Assembly (NCBI GenBank): GCA_047638675.1
Contig: JBLIML010000003.1
Coordinates: 1-64,000, forward strand
Origin: WLWS01 sp047638675
GTDB lineage: Bacteria; Pseudomonadota; Gammaproteobacteria; Eutrophobiales; Eutrophobiaceae
DNA length: 64,000 nt
Direction of reading: 5' to 3'
A program made the position numbers and the translations under genes. This document shows, piece after piece, positions 1-8,641 of this stretch (positions are counted from its first letter, which is position 1; every line of letters begins with the position of its first letter). The notes beneath the pieces are model-generated. The model searched no databases. It was not told the origin of the DNA and saw nothing but the letters and a program-made list of their open reading frames with translations.

Positions 1-142
1 CACATATAACTATTTTCTCGCCTGAATAAACATCAAGACAAATATCTTTCAAGACATGAAAGTCACCATACCACTTGTTTAAATCGTGTATTTTTATAAC
101 CGCAACTGACGGGTCATTATTATATTCAGTGGATTGGATCAT
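1..142 (-). CDS. Polar amino-acid-type ABC transporter ATPase, N-terminus (partial)
   Basis: A minus-strand open frame starts with ATG at 142 and runs off the left window edge after about 47 codons. The visible part reads ...VIKIHDLNKWYGDFHVLKD... then ...SGEKIVIC, which is the start of an ABC ATPase just before the Walker A loop. The N-K-W-Y-G-x-F-x-V-L-K-D string is typical of GlnQ/HisP/AapP-type ATPases that energise polar amino acid uptake at the inner membrane. The Walker A, signature and Walker B motifs lie outside the window, so the substrate cannot be told. A short non-conserved N-terminal extension precedes the first beta strand. Confidence 0.8.
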   Translation of the reverse strand, partial: MIQSTEYNNDPSVAVIKIHDLNKWYGDFHVLKDICLDVYSGEKIVIC

Positions 143-318
143 AGGTTTAACTAAATTGGATTATGCCAGTACCTGCATGATTTTATGGATTGCAATTGAA
201 ACTGTATACTAGGCAAATATTTCTCTTCTGTAAAATTTACTTCACTTCTCTGATACCGACAACTTAACTCTCAGAAATAGATATTGCGGGAATAAAACCC
301 TATAAATGTTACCGGTTT

Positions 319-498
319 TCACCCGGCATAATTCGTTAAGCCGTTTGGCTCTACTTTAGAATCAATTTCAGCCATCGCGATATTAAAGATCCCCAGGAAA
401 GCCGCGGCATTACGATCAGCTATGACTCTATAAGGCGATGGTGCATCAAATTTGTTCAGATATTTGTCAAGCGATTGAAGCGACAGCACCAGAATCAT
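319..498 (-). pseudogene. 59-codon open frame, possible C-terminal gene fragment
   Basis: A small minus-strand frame (ATG at 498, TGA at 319-321) encodes 59 residues including the segments NKFDAPSPYRVIADRNAAAF and GIFNIAMAEIDSKVEPNG. The composition looks like ordinary protein (charged residues, one alanine-rich helix) rather than chance translation. No ribosome binding site is obvious and no family is recognised. It sits between an intact gene start and repeat copy R1 in a zone of other truncated genes, so a leftover C-terminus is more likely than a functional small gene. The rest of 143-825 holds only repeat R1. Confidence 0.25.
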
Positions 499-520
499 AA
501 AGCGCGTGGTTGAACATTAA

Positions 521-745
521 CGAAAAGTCGTCAGGATTCTGGTACGGGTCGTAGACATTATATAATGCATAGTTTGAACAGCCCGATTTACTAACTTCCT
601 GATATCTTTGATAACTGTCCGGTTTAGTTAGTGTATTTATCCTTACTGAATCATGGCACTTGTTGTGGCATAACAATTCACGATCGTGAATAGATTGACG
701 TTATCAAGCAGGTAAAGCGATTCTGAGGATTGACTATGAGCGATA
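521..745. repeat. Interspersed repeat R1 (yajC-promoter-like family)
   Basis: By eye this copy is about 80% similar to R4 over its whole length. It has the shared blocks AGGATTCTGGTACGGGTCG, TATTTATCCTTACTGA and TTGTTGTGGCATAACAATTC. The extended -10-like TGGCATAAC at 666-674 is followed by a perfect 16-bp palindrome at 676-691 (ATTCACGATCGTGAAT). A 69-codon open frame on the minus strand across it is a by-product of the repeat and is not called as a gene. Confidence 0.75.
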
Positions 746-825
746 GTTTTTATCCTTTGAGCCAACTGGAACAAGCTGATTGTCATTTATCGAATGGGTC
801 AATGTGGATTGAGATTTGATGTAAA

Positions 826-1489
826 TTAACCAATATCAAAACCCTCGATAACCAGTGCGGCTTCATTCATTAGTTTTTCTAAAATCTCATTAGCCGGCGC
901 CACTTTGTTTATTAGGCCAACCCCCTGACCGGCTAGCATCGGCATTTGTTCAAAATCCCCGCTTGTTTCGCGAATAGGAACAATAGAATCGAAGGGCTTT
1001 ACATCGATTTTCTGACCAGCAAATAGAGTTTGGCCGATAGATTTAAGCCTGGCTCGGTTTTTTTGGAAGTTCATCTATACAATTTTCCCAGATTGTCACT
1101 GTCTGATTACGGATGATTTGCATTGGATTAAATGCAGGGCGTTCTAGGCCATAGGCATGTGTAATAACTGTATCCTCTCCATTCGCTTCAAGCAGTCGGC
1201 GTTTATACTCATCATGGGCATTGGCCTCACGTGTCGCAACTAGTCGAGTGCCAAGTATAATGCCATCAGCACCCGAGGCAAGAACGACGGCAGCGGTTCT
1301 TCCATCGGCAATGCCGCCAGCACCGAGTACTAATCTATCACCTGCAACATCGCGCACTGCAGGTAATAGTGCTAAAAGCGGCATTCCCGTATAAGTGTGC
1401 CCGCCAGCTTCATTGCCCTGAACTATTATCGCATCAGCGCCTGATGTATATGCTTTTCGGGCATCCTCAATTGTGTCTATTTGAATCCA
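826..1489 (-). pseudogene. Nitronate monooxygenase / NAD(P)H-dependent flavin oxidoreductase remnant
   Basis: Two minus-strand frames together give the C-terminal two thirds of a 2-nitropropane-dioxygenase-like TIM-barrel flavoprotein. The upstream frame holds the FMN-binding signature GADAIIVQGNEAGGH, then LVLGAGGIADGR and a GADGIILGTR phosphate-binding strand. Homology starts abruptly near 1489, so the N-terminus is missing. The frame stops at 1043 and the family-like C-terminus (GQTLFAGQ..., MLAGQGVGLI) continues in another frame from about 1074 to 826, which indicates a frameshift near 1045-1075. With both an N-terminal truncation and a frameshift the gene is inactive. The truncation point abuts the RecB-like fragment on the other strand. 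Confidence 0.8.
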
Positions 1490-1540
1490 ATTCAACAGAG
1501 TGTTTCTCTCACTAACCCCATGACGCAATGGTCGATTGTG

Positions 1541-1675
1541 CTGTTTAATCAATGTCTCAATGAAAAAGATATTGAGACAACACAAGCACTGAAGGAGTCA
1601 ATCCTCAAATATAACCAGGATGATGTCGTCACAACAAGACGCCTGGAGGAATGGTTGAGAGACATTTGCAGTTGA
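1541..1675 (+). pseudogene. C-terminal fragment of a RecB-like / RNase H-like nuclease
   Basis: The plus-strand frame ending at 1675 contains ALKESILKYNQDDVVTTRRL followed by EEWLRD. The pattern YN-x-D-D-x-x-x-T-x-x-L-x-x-W-L is the last exonuclease motif of TM0106-type RecB-like putative nucleases and related 3'-5' exonuclease domains. Only the last 40 or so residues are present and no upstream frame continues the protein; just upstream the sequence turns into the opposite-strand flavin oxidoreductase remnant. It is a recombination leftover. The family call rests on one short motif. Confidence 0.5.
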
Positions 1676-1783
1676 ATCCAGTTAACAACTGTAAATTCGC
1701 GAAATATTGATATCTGTATGTTTTCAGTGGCAAAGCAGTAATTTGCCACCCACAGCTACCGGTCTTAAGGCATCTGACTCAAA

Positions 1784-1828
1784 TTGGACTCGACAATTAA
1801 GTTATTTATGCTAAGTTTACTAGCATAA
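1784..1828 (+). promoter_or_regulatory. Promoter and inverted-repeat operator of the AbiE-type operon
   Basis: A -35-like TTGGAC (1784-1789) is followed after 17 bp by a -10-like TATGCT (1807-1812). The -10 lies inside a perfect inverted repeat: TTATGCTA (1806-1813), a 7-bp spacer, then TAGCATAA (1821-1828). AbiEi-type antitoxins are known to bind inverted repeats in their own promoter and repress the operon, so this is a likely autoregulatory operator. The first gene starts 16-19 bp further on. Confidence 0.65.
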
Positions 1829-1846
1829 CCAACTTAATCAAATGTG

Positions 1847-2614
1847 ATGACAAACTTACGTGAACAATTTATAGAGCGATTGATTCGTGAGTTCTTCCTG
1901 AAAAAGGGCGGTGGTTTTGTCCTCAAAAGTGGAGCGGCGGTGCGTACTTTGTTCGGCCAACAACGATTGACCAAAGATGTTGATCTCGATTTTACCAACC
2001 CCAAAGGAACGGCGGATTCCTTGCACAATACTGTACAACGGGCGATCACTGCGACTGCTCTTGCATTGTCATTGCGTGATTTGAAGGTGAGTAAACCGGG
2101 GAGGGCTGAACGTAGTCCACGTTGGAAGATTAATTTTAGCGATCCAGATGGTCAACCTTGCCATGTCGAAGTTGAAGTTTCTCGTGATCCTGCTCGAGCG
2201 GTACCGGGGATGGTCGTTCAGAAACCCTTTGCCCCGTCAGCCGCTAAGGGGATTGCCCGCTTTTGGGTGGACATCTACGATGAACCCGCATTGATCGCGA
2301 CTAAACTTGCTGCATTGCTGGGGCGTGAGGCACCGCGGGATATATACGATCTGGACCTGCTTATGACTACATCAGCGTGGCCATCTCCTGAACAAATTCA
2401 ATGGGCGATAGATCGCGCTAATTTGAATGGCCAGGATGCGGAACAGATGCTTGGAACACGACTTGAAGCCCTGAGCTGGGATCGCTATCAGTCCGAACTA
2501 CGCGATGCATTGCCAGCTGATGTCGCTGATCGAATTGATGTAAGGGAATGGCAGGCGATGAAACAGCGTGTTGAAAAATATGTAAAACATTTGCTACACG
2601 AGAATGCCGGATAA
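1847..2614 (+). CDS. AbiEii/AbiGii-type toxin, nucleotidyltransferase
   Basis: The 255-residue product has the DNA polymerase beta-like nucleotidyltransferase layout of AbiEii toxins. An N-terminal K-S-G-A-A-V-R segment (about 27-33) is followed by T-K-D-V-D-L-D-F (42-49), which carries the acidic catalytic residues, and then by Y-D-E-P-A-L-I-A-T-K and R-D-I-Y-D-L-D (about 144-170), matching the conserved Lys and R-D-x-x-D motifs. AbiEii proteins are bacteriostatic toxins acting with AbiEi in phage abortive infection. A GTG at 1844 would add one residue; ATG at 1847 is preferred, although neither has a good ribosome binding site. The gene comes first in the operon, five bases ahead of the antitoxin-like gene, the reverse of the usual AbiEi-AbiEii order. 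Confidence 0.85.
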   Translation: MTNLREQFIERLIREFFLKKGGGFVLKSGAAVRTLFGQQRLTKDVDLDFTNPKGTADSLHNTVQRAITATALALSLRDLKVSKPGRAERSPRWKINFSDPDGQPCHVEVEVSRDPARAVPGMVVQKPFAPSAAKGIARFWVDIYDEPALIATKLAALLGREAPRDIYDLDLLMTTSAWPSPEQIQWAIDRANLNGQDAEQMLGTRLEALSWDRYQSELRDALPADVADRIDVREWQAMKQRVEKYVKHLLHENAG

Positions 2615-2619
2615 AGACG

Positions 2620-3309
2620 ATGAATGCCTGGCAAATCAGATTGGAAGACACATTACGTGCAGTAGATGCACCACCGGTATTAACACGTGATCTGCTTTCT
2701 CGCTTTGCGAAATCAGCGCACAACAATCAAGCGATCCCAACAAGTACACTCACCTGGTGGCTGCGCAACGCTGTCAAAAGTGGCAGACTACAATCCGTAC
2801 AACGCGGACTCTACCTGAATCGATTGCGTGCGGTTCCAGGACAACTCGCCGATGCGATACCCTGGTTACACAAAGATGCCATCGTGTCACTAAATACTGT
2901 GCTAGGTGATGATGGTGTACTCAATAATCCAACCAACACAGTCATGGCTATCGTGCCTTTGGATCGGGGAGCATCGCCACCCCATCTGGGACGCAAGAAA
3001 ACCAGCGCAGGAACTTTCCACTTCTTTGGGATGCCACGCCATATTCTGGAAGCGGGTAAACCTGCTGATCGTCTGCAAGCACTGGACCGCTATGAACATC
3101 CACGCGCTACTCCGGAGAAGGCGTTGATTGACTGGCTGTATCTCGCAGATAGTCCCCGGAGTAGACGCACATTACCTCCACATAACGACATCGACATGAC
3201 ACTCCTGAAACTGGCACGCCTGCGCCGTCTCGCCACCGCTGCGGGCTTAAGTGATAAGCTGGAACAATGGCAGCGTGTCCATGGTGAATTAAGGGTACTT
3301 ACAAGTTAA
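2620..3309 (+). CDS. AbiEi-type antitoxin / winged-helix transcriptional regulator
   Basis: A 229-residue protein with an N-terminal winged helix (about residues 20-66; S-T-L-T-W-W-L-R-N-A-V-K-S-G-R-L recognition part, then V-Q-R-G-L-Y-L wing) and a larger C-terminal domain. The ...T-P-E-K-A-L-I-D-W-L-Y-L segment is typical of AbiEi antitoxins. In type IV AbiE systems this protein neutralises the nucleotidyltransferase and represses the promoter through inverted repeats. It follows the toxin gene by five bases and is surely co-transcribed. The family call is strong; the toxin-first order is unusual, since the canonical arrangement makes antitoxin first. Confidence 0.8.
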   Translation: MNAWQIRLEDTLRAVDAPPVLTRDLLSRFAKSAHNNQAIPTSTLTWWLRNAVKSGRLQSVQRGLYLNRLRAVPGQLADAIPWLHKDAIVSLNTVLGDDGVLNNPTNTVMAIVPLDRGASPPHLGRKKTSAGTFHFFGMPRHILEAGKPADRLQALDRYEHPRATPEKALIDWLYLADSPRSRRTLPPHNDIDMTLLKLARLRRLATAAGLSDKLEQWQRVHGELRVLTS

Positions 3310-3560
3310 GTCGTCTTCAGAAATAGTACAGTGATGAAAAGACAAACTTCCTTGTAAAAAGCTCATCGTTTTCCAACTGGAATCATCAAATATGCTGTCT
3401 GGCTGTTGGATCGCATGTTCGTTTGACTCACTACGTGGGTAATTTGCATTAAATAACTGTACCACCGATTATTTGTGACTGCCTACGTTTGTAATCTTTT
3501 TAATGGACCAAATTTCAATGTAAAACCCGGATCAATATTTGATGCAATTCAACGCTGTCT

Positions 3561-3710
3561 GCTTTAGTTGGGGTATTTATCCTTACTGATTCGTGACAGT
3601 TGTTGTGGCATAACAATGCCCGTCTATTATTTCTCTACAGATTACAACCGGATAAAGGATTGTGATAAATAGTGGTTAGGATTTTGTATAGAGACATGTG
3701 ATGAATTTTG
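3561..3710. repeat. Interspersed repeat R2 (3' part of the R family)
   Basis: This copy starts inside the repeat, at GCTTTAGTTGGGGTATTTAT, and matches R4 through TTGTTGTGGCATAACAAT to the shared end GTGATGAATTTTG. The middle is diverged and the 16-bp palindrome of R1/R4 is not preserved. It lies downstream of the AbiE pair, so R1 and R2 bracket that cassette in the same orientation. The remainder of 3310-3746 shows no other feature. Confidence 0.7.
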
Positions 3711-3746
3711 AAGTAAGCAGCCGGATATTGATTTCACCAAGTAACT

Positions 3747-4781
3747 CTAATTTCCTTTTCTGCGTGTTTCGGATGGCTTTTCACCGTACCTTTTCTGATA
3801 CGCCAAAGAGAATTTACTTAGATGCATGAAACCACATGCAAAAGCTACTTCGGTAACTGAAATGTTTTTTTGTTTCGCTATTGCAAGTTCGTTTCGAGCC
3901 AGTGAGAGTCGTTCGAATCTTAAAAACTCGGAAACACTATAATTGCGGTAGCGTTGAAACCCCATATGCAACGTTCGCATGGCTACGCCTACTTCGCGAG
4001 AAACACCACTCACTGTAATTGGCTCTCGCGCATTCTCACGGATAAATTCTTCTGCTAAACGAACGTAAACAGGCGCGGCGGTCACTTCGTTTTTTGAATA
4101 ATAAAGTTCCTGGTAATTGTTCTCCACAGTTGAAACGAGTAAAGACATCAACATGTCATGTATGTGATGTGCGAGATGCGAACTATTAAGTAACATTGAT
4201 TCAATATCATTGTTGGGGTGTGTATGGTTTTCGATCTGAGATGAAAACCATCGGACATAGTTTATGAGAAATTGAAATTCGTTACTTACTACGATGGGGT
4301 CTTTCGCAAAACTAATATCCCGCGTGACAGGTAAGTCGAATTCATTCGCAAGAAATTTTCTTATTGCCTGATAAGACGTGCCGATGTTGATGTTACGAAA
4401 TTTGTTTGAATCATGGAATAAGGTATTTGCCGCATCTTGTGTGGTAAAAGCCATTGCTAAACCGGGTTTAAGTGAGTAACTATCTCCTTTGGAAGAGATG
4501 TCAACCTGACCATTGAGTGGCACAACAATAAAAAAACCTTCCTCCTCACATGAGTTCAAAGTGATATCAACTTCACAATCTCCATAAGAGAAATCGCAGA
4601 CCTGAAAATCACCAACGCTCCAACGATTGCAATCAAACATAACCCCTTTGGGGGAATCAAGGACGTCAAGGCGATGAGAAGCAACATGAGCATTTATGTA
4701 GTCATTCGCCGCCTGAACATCGGTCGTGCTAAAACTATCAACGCCGACTGACAGCGAGTTAATATGCTTTTGGTAGGGCAT
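3747..4781 (-). CDS. AraC-family transcriptional regulator
   Basis: The 344-residue protein has an N-terminal AraC-binding-type beta domain (about 35-220; C-D-F-S-Y-G-D..., G-F-F-I-V-V-P-L-N-G) and a C-terminal double helix-turn-helix (about 240-344). The C-terminal part shows the usual pattern: I-T-V-S-G-V-S-R-E-V-G-V-A-M-R-T-L in the first helix-turn-helix, then V-A-F-A-C-G-F-M-H-L-S-K-F-S and Y-G-E-K-P-S-E. It is divergent from the molybdenum hydroxylase genes with a 203-bp shared intergenic region, so it is probably their activator. The inducer is unknown. The intergenic region has a TATAAT at 4966-4971 but no convincing -35. Confidence 0.9.
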   Translation of the reverse strand: MPYQKHINSLSVGVDSFSTTDVQAANDYINAHVASHRLDVLDSPKGVMFDCNRWSVGDFQVCDFSYGDCEVDITLNSCEEEGFFIVVPLNGQVDISSKGDSYSLKPGLAMAFTTQDAANTLFHDSNKFRNINIGTSYQAIRKFLANEFDLPVTRDISFAKDPIVVSNEFQFLINYVRWFSSQIENHTHPNNDIESMLLNSSHLAHHIHDMLMSLLVSTVENNYQELYYSKNEVTAAPVYVRLAEEFIRENAREPITVSGVSREVGVAMRTLHMGFQRYRNYSVSEFLRFERLSLARNELAIAKQKNISVTEVAFACGFMHLSKFSLAYQKRYGEKPSETRRKGN

Positions 4782-4984
4782 GGATTTTCTCGTATTTGAT
4801 AGTCAGTAGTACACTATTTCATTGCATATTACATCAATTCAAATAGTTAATTAAGTCAAGTTGACCTTGTAAGTAAATTTATGCTGCTGCATTTTAAGGA
4901 TAATCACTGCCTTGGAAGGCTAGTTTCAATTTTGTAAATATAAGATAATTAACGAGTTATTCAATTATAATATTTAACTATCCT

Positions 4985-5863
4985 ATGCACGCCTTTACGA
5001 ATTCGCAATATCTGGTTCCAGGCTCAATTTCAGAGCTTGCCGCAATATTGAAATCTTCAGCTAATCCAAAATTGCTCTCTGGTGGCACAGATTTACTGGT
5101 GCAGTTACATCACAGTTCTATCCAGGTGAATACAATAGTTGATGTTAAAAAAATACCGGAATTTTGTCAGCTGGTATTGGATGAAAATGGATTATTAATT
5201 GGTGCAGCAGTAACTTGTACAGCGCTAGCCGAATTCCAGGATATCAAAAAAAAATATCCTGGACTGGTGGAGGCTGCGGAATTGATAGGGTCAGTGCAGA
5301 TACAGAATCGAAGCTCCATTGGCGGAAATCTTTGTAATGGTTCTCCATCTGCTGATACTACGGCAGCACTGATAGTCAATGAAGCGATCTGTACAATTGG
5401 CTCGACACGTGGAAATAGAGACCTACAGGTGGATGAGTTCGTGCTGAGTCCAGGTCAAACTGCATTAGCGCAGGATGAGTTCTTGATCAATATTCGACTT
5501 CCCGTGAACGGGCCGGGTACGTCAGATGCTTACCTCAGACTTATTCCACGTTCAGAAATGGATATTGCTGTCGCTGGCGCTGCAGTTAAGTTGCGTATGA
5601 ACCAGGATGGTGCGTGCACCTGGGCGCGAGTTGCCATATCTGCGGTCGCGCCACGACCAATATTGGTTGCTGATGCGGCTGCCGCTTTAGTGAATAGCAA
5701 TCTGGATGAAAACAGTTTGAAAAAATTACAGGAGGCCGTTCGCGCTGCTGCCGATCCGATAAGCGATAAACGCGGCACGCGAGATTACCGCTTGCATGTT
5801 GTCGGTGTTCTGGCGAAACGTGCAGCACTTATTGCGCGAGATAGAGCAATGGAGAAGATGTAA
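4985..5863 (+). CDS. Molybdenum hydroxylase FAD subunit (CoxM/xanthine dehydrogenase-type)
   Basis: The 292-residue protein is the medium subunit of a xanthine-dehydrogenase-family hydroxylase and binds FAD that passes electrons out of the complex. FAD-binding motifs are visible: L-S-G-G-T-D-L-L-V-Q at 31-40 and Q-N-R-S-S-I-G-G-N-L-C-N-G-S-P-S-A-D near 107-125. The length matches the family (about 270-300). It is the first gene of a medium-small-large operon; the small-subunit gene starts two bases after its stop. The enzyme family hydroxylates aromatic N-heterocycles, aldehydes or CO; the large subunit decides which. Confidence 0.9.
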   Translation: MHAFTNSQYLVPGSISELAAILKSSANPKLLSGGTDLLVQLHHSSIQVNTIVDVKKIPEFCQLVLDENGLLIGAAVTCTALAEFQDIKKKYPGLVEAAELIGSVQIQNRSSIGGNLCNGSPSADTTAALIVNEAICTIGSTRGNRDLQVDEFVLSPGQTALAQDEFLINIRLPVNGPGTSDAYLRLIPRSEMDIAVAGAAVKLRMNQDGACTWARVAISAVAPRPILVADAAAALVNSNLDENSLKKLQEAVRAAADPISDKRGTRDYRLHVVGVLAKRAALIARDRAMEKM

Positions 5864-5865
5864 AA

Positions 5866-6339
5866 ATGGCCTTGCATATAAAAGTTCGTGTGAATGGACT
5901 GGCAACTCAGTTTCTGTGTGAACCATTCGAGACGCTACTGCAGACATTGCGTGACAGATTGCAATTAACCGGAACCAAGGAAGGTTGTAATACCGGCGAT
6001 TGCGGTGCCTGCTCCATTCTTTTAAATGGTCGAGTCGTGTGCGCCTGCCTGGTACTTTCAGCAGAAATAGAAGGTCAATCCGTGGAAACAGTGGAAGGTG
6101 TGGCAGTTGGTAATCAACTGCATCCGCTGCAAAGAAAATTGCTGGAACTTGGTGGATTGCAGTGCGGAATCTGCACACCTGGAATTGTCGTTGCTGGCAA
6201 AGCACTTCTCGAGAAAACGCCCAGACCCACTGAAGCGCAAGTAAGATACTGGTTGGCAGGTAACCTCTGCCGTTGTACAGGATATGACAAAATCGTTCGA
6301 GCAGTAATGGCTGCTGCGGCTGAATTGCATGATAAATAA
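5866..6339 (+). CDS. Molybdenum hydroxylase 2Fe-2S subunit (CoxS-type)
   Basis: A 157-residue small subunit with two 2Fe-2S domains. The plant-ferredoxin-type cluster uses Cys41, Cys46, Cys49 and Cys59; the second, in the helical domain, uses Cys100, Cys103, Cys135 and Cys137 (Q-C-G-I-C-T-P-G and N-L-C-R-C-T-G). All eight ligands are present, so electron transfer from the molybdenum centre to FAD should work. A GGAGAAGATG stretch at the end of the preceding gene gives a ribosome binding site. Its 3' end overlaps the large-subunit start by 11 bases. Confidence 0.93.
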   Translation: MALHIKVRVNGLATQFLCEPFETLLQTLRDRLQLTGTKEGCNTGDCGACSILLNGRVVCACLVLSAEIEGQSVETVEGVAVGNQLHPLQRKLLELGGLQCGICTPGIVVAGKALLEKTPRPTEAQVRYWLAGNLCRCTGYDKIVRAVMAAAAELHDK

Positions 6340-8617
6340 TATGCCTGGTCAAAAAAATAACAGCGTTTCGAAATATAAGTATATCGGTACCCGTCCGGTT
6401 CGCCCTGATGGTCTGGATAAAGTCACGGGTCGCGCGGATTTCGGCGCGGATTTCAGTTTGCCGGGGATGATTTATGGAAAAGTATTACGTAGCCCGTATG
6501 CTCATGCAAAGATAAAGTCAATTGACTATAGCGCAGCCATGCAGTTGGAAGGGGTACTTTCTGTCGTCTGTCGCGACGACTTTCCATTGTTGGCTGAAAT
6601 GACAGTCGAAGGAATCGTTCTGCCAATAGATGTTGCAACGATGTCAAGAAATGTGATGGCAAGGGATAAAGTCCTTTATCACGGACACGCGGTTGCAGCT
6701 ATTGCGGCGACCAGCCTCGCTGTGGCAGAACAGGCTCTTAGGTTGATTGATGTCCAATATGAGGTGTTGCCCCACGTGCTGGACATTGATAGCGCCCTGG
6801 CAGTTGATGCGCCTGTTATTGACAACACTATTTTTACCGAGGGTTTGCCAGTCAAACCGACCCATCCTTCAAACCTGGCATTACAGAGTGTTTTAGAACG
6901 TGGCGATATCGAGGCGGGTTTCTCTGAAGCAGATCTTGTGATTGAAAAGACTTTTACAACACCAGCCGTGCATCAGGGTTATATCGAACCACATAGTTGT
7001 GTAGCGAGTATGAATGAAGACAAGAAAGTCAGCATTTGGTGTAGTACTCAAGGTGCCTTCGCCGTACGCGCATATTGCGCTTACATTATGGGCGTGGAAA
7101 TCTCAGATATAAAAGTGACATCCAGCGAAATAGGCGGTGGCTTTGGTGGAAAGTTATTGCCTTATCTCGAACCCCTGGCGTCAGTGCTTTCGCGAAAAGC
7201 AGGCAGACCTGTGAAGATGACAATGACGCGCGAGGAGATATTTCGCGCTACGGGACCCGCGCCAGCGACACGTATCAGGGTTAAAGTAGGCGCGATGAAG
7301 TCGGGTAAAATTACTGCAATGGAGGCATTCATGGAATATGAAGCTGGTGCCTTTAAGGGTGGTTCCATGCACGAAGCTCAAATGAATATTTTTTCCTGTT
7401 ATAACGTTGCCAATTTACATGCGAAGGGAATTGAAGTGCTGGTAAATAAACCGAATGTTGCACCTTATCGTGCACCCGGTCTGCCACAGGCATTGCTGGC
7501 ATGCGAAAATGTAATTGATGAGTTGGCGCAGGGCTTAAACCTGGATCCTGTTGATCTCCGTTTAATGAATGTGTCCAGAGAGGGAGACACGACGTTGTCA
7601 GGATTAAAACTCGGGCCACTCGGTTTGGAACAGGTTTTACTAGAGACGAAGGCGCATCCGCATTATAGGGCGAAATTACCGCGTGGTCAGGGTCGTGGCG
7701 TCGCCTGTGCTTTTTATATTGGTGGTAGTTGTCACTCCAGTGCAACCATACATCTCACGGAAACCGGAAAAATAAATCTATTGATAGGAACCCCGGATAT
7801 CGGTGGCTCGCGCGCAGCGATGGCATTAATGGTGGCTGAGAGACTGGATGTCGACGTGAAGTCAGTGTTTCCACAGATAGGTAATACCGAGACGGTTGGG
7901 TTTTCTGACGTAACAGGAGGCAGCCGGGTAACAGTGGCGACAGGTATCGCAGTGGTGCAGGCAGCGGAAGAGGTAAAGCAGGAATTATGCAAGCGCGCCG
8001 CAGCAATATGGGAGATGGATATTGGAAATATATTCTGGGAATCCGGTACTGCACATGCACGTAATTCAAGTCATCAGAAACTGACTATAGAAGAATTGGC
8101 CCGGACCGCGTACAAGACGGGTGGGTCCATCAGTAAAAGCGTGTCACTGAATACTAACGCTGCGGCGCCGAGCTGCTCTGCCAACCTTGTTGATGTGTCG
8201 GTAGATAAAGAAACCGGTAAGGTTGAAATCGTAAGATTTACCACGATTCAGGATGCGGGTACCGCCATTCATCCTGACTACGTGGAAGGACAAATGCAGG
8301 GTGGAGCCGCCCAGGGAATAGGCTGGGCATTGAATGAAGAATATGTATTTGACGAACATGGCAAAGTGCTTAACTCGGGCTTTCTTGATTATCGTATACC
8401 GGTTGCCTCGGATTTGCCGATGATAGACACCGTCATTGTTGAGGTGCCTAATCCGAACCATCCCTATGGTGTGCGTGGTGTAGGTGAAACTCCTATATGT
8501 GCGCCAATGGCCGCGGTGGCGATTGCTGTCAATCGCGCGTTGGGAACCTCGATAAGAGATATGCCTCTGAATCCGTCGCGGGTGATGGATGCGATATTAA
8601 AGATTGAGAGCCAATAA
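6329..8617 (+). CDS. Molybdenum hydroxylase large subunit (molybdopterin-binding)
   Basis: The 762-residue protein has the xanthine-dehydrogenase large-subunit architecture: an a/b-hammerhead domain near the start (R-P-D-G-L-D-K-V-T-G-R-A-D-F) and the molybdopterin domains after it. G-G-G-F-G-G-K occurs near 270 and the catalytic glutamate is probably Glu720 in R-G-V-G-E-T-P. The active-site loop reads A-P-Y-R-A-P-G (Tyr380-Gly384), not the A-Y-x-C-S-F-R of true (form I) CO dehydrogenase. It therefore belongs with xanthine, quinoline, nicotinate or 4-hydroxybenzoyl-CoA type hydroxylases. No signal peptide is seen, so it is cytoplasmic. An alternative ATG lies four codons in. Substrate unknown; the hydantoinase neighbour suggests an N-heterocycle. 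Confidence 0.9.
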   Translation: MINNMPGQKNNSVSKYKYIGTRPVRPDGLDKVTGRADFGADFSLPGMIYGKVLRSPYAHAKIKSIDYSAAMQLEGVLSVVCRDDFPLLAEMTVEGIVLPIDVATMSRNVMARDKVLYHGHAVAAIAATSLAVAEQALRLIDVQYEVLPHVLDIDSALAVDAPVIDNTIFTEGLPVKPTHPSNLALQSVLERGDIEAGFSEADLVIEKTFTTPAVHQGYIEPHSCVASMNEDKKVSIWCSTQGAFAVRAYCAYIMGVEISDIKVTSSEIGGGFGGKLLPYLEPLASVLSRKAGRPVKMTMTREEIFRATGPAPATRIRVKVGAMKSGKITAMEAFMEYEAGAFKGGSMHEAQMNIFSCYNVANLHAKGIEVLVNKPNVAPYRAPGLPQALLACENVIDELAQGLNLDPVDLRLMNVSREGDTTLSGLKLGPLGLEQVLLETKAHPHYRAKLPRGQGRGVACAFYIGGSCHSSATIHLTETGKINLLIGTPDIGGSRAAMALMVAERLDVDVKSVFPQIGNTETVGFSDVTGGSRVTVATGIAVVQAAEEVKQELCKRAAAIWEMDIGNIFWESGTAHARNSSHQKLTIEELARTAYKTGGSISKSVSLNTNAAAPSCSANLVDVSVDKETGKVEIVRFTTIQDAGTAIHPDYVEGQMQGGAAQGIGWALNEEYVFDEHGKVLNSGFLDYRIPVASDLPMIDTVIVEVPNPNHPYGVRGVGETPICAPMAAVAIAVNRALGTSIRDMPLNPSRVMDAILKIESQ

Positions 8618-8641
8618 CGATGGATTTAAGTTTCACTGTTT

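Noticed and set aside
467..676. 69-codon minus-strand open frame
   Set aside because: It coincides with repeat R1; the other copies of the repeat do not keep the frame open, so it is not a gene.
6329..8617. Form I carbon monoxide dehydrogenase large subunit
   Set aside because: The active-site loop is Y-R-A-P-G and not A-Y-x-C-S-F-R, so CO oxidation is not supported.
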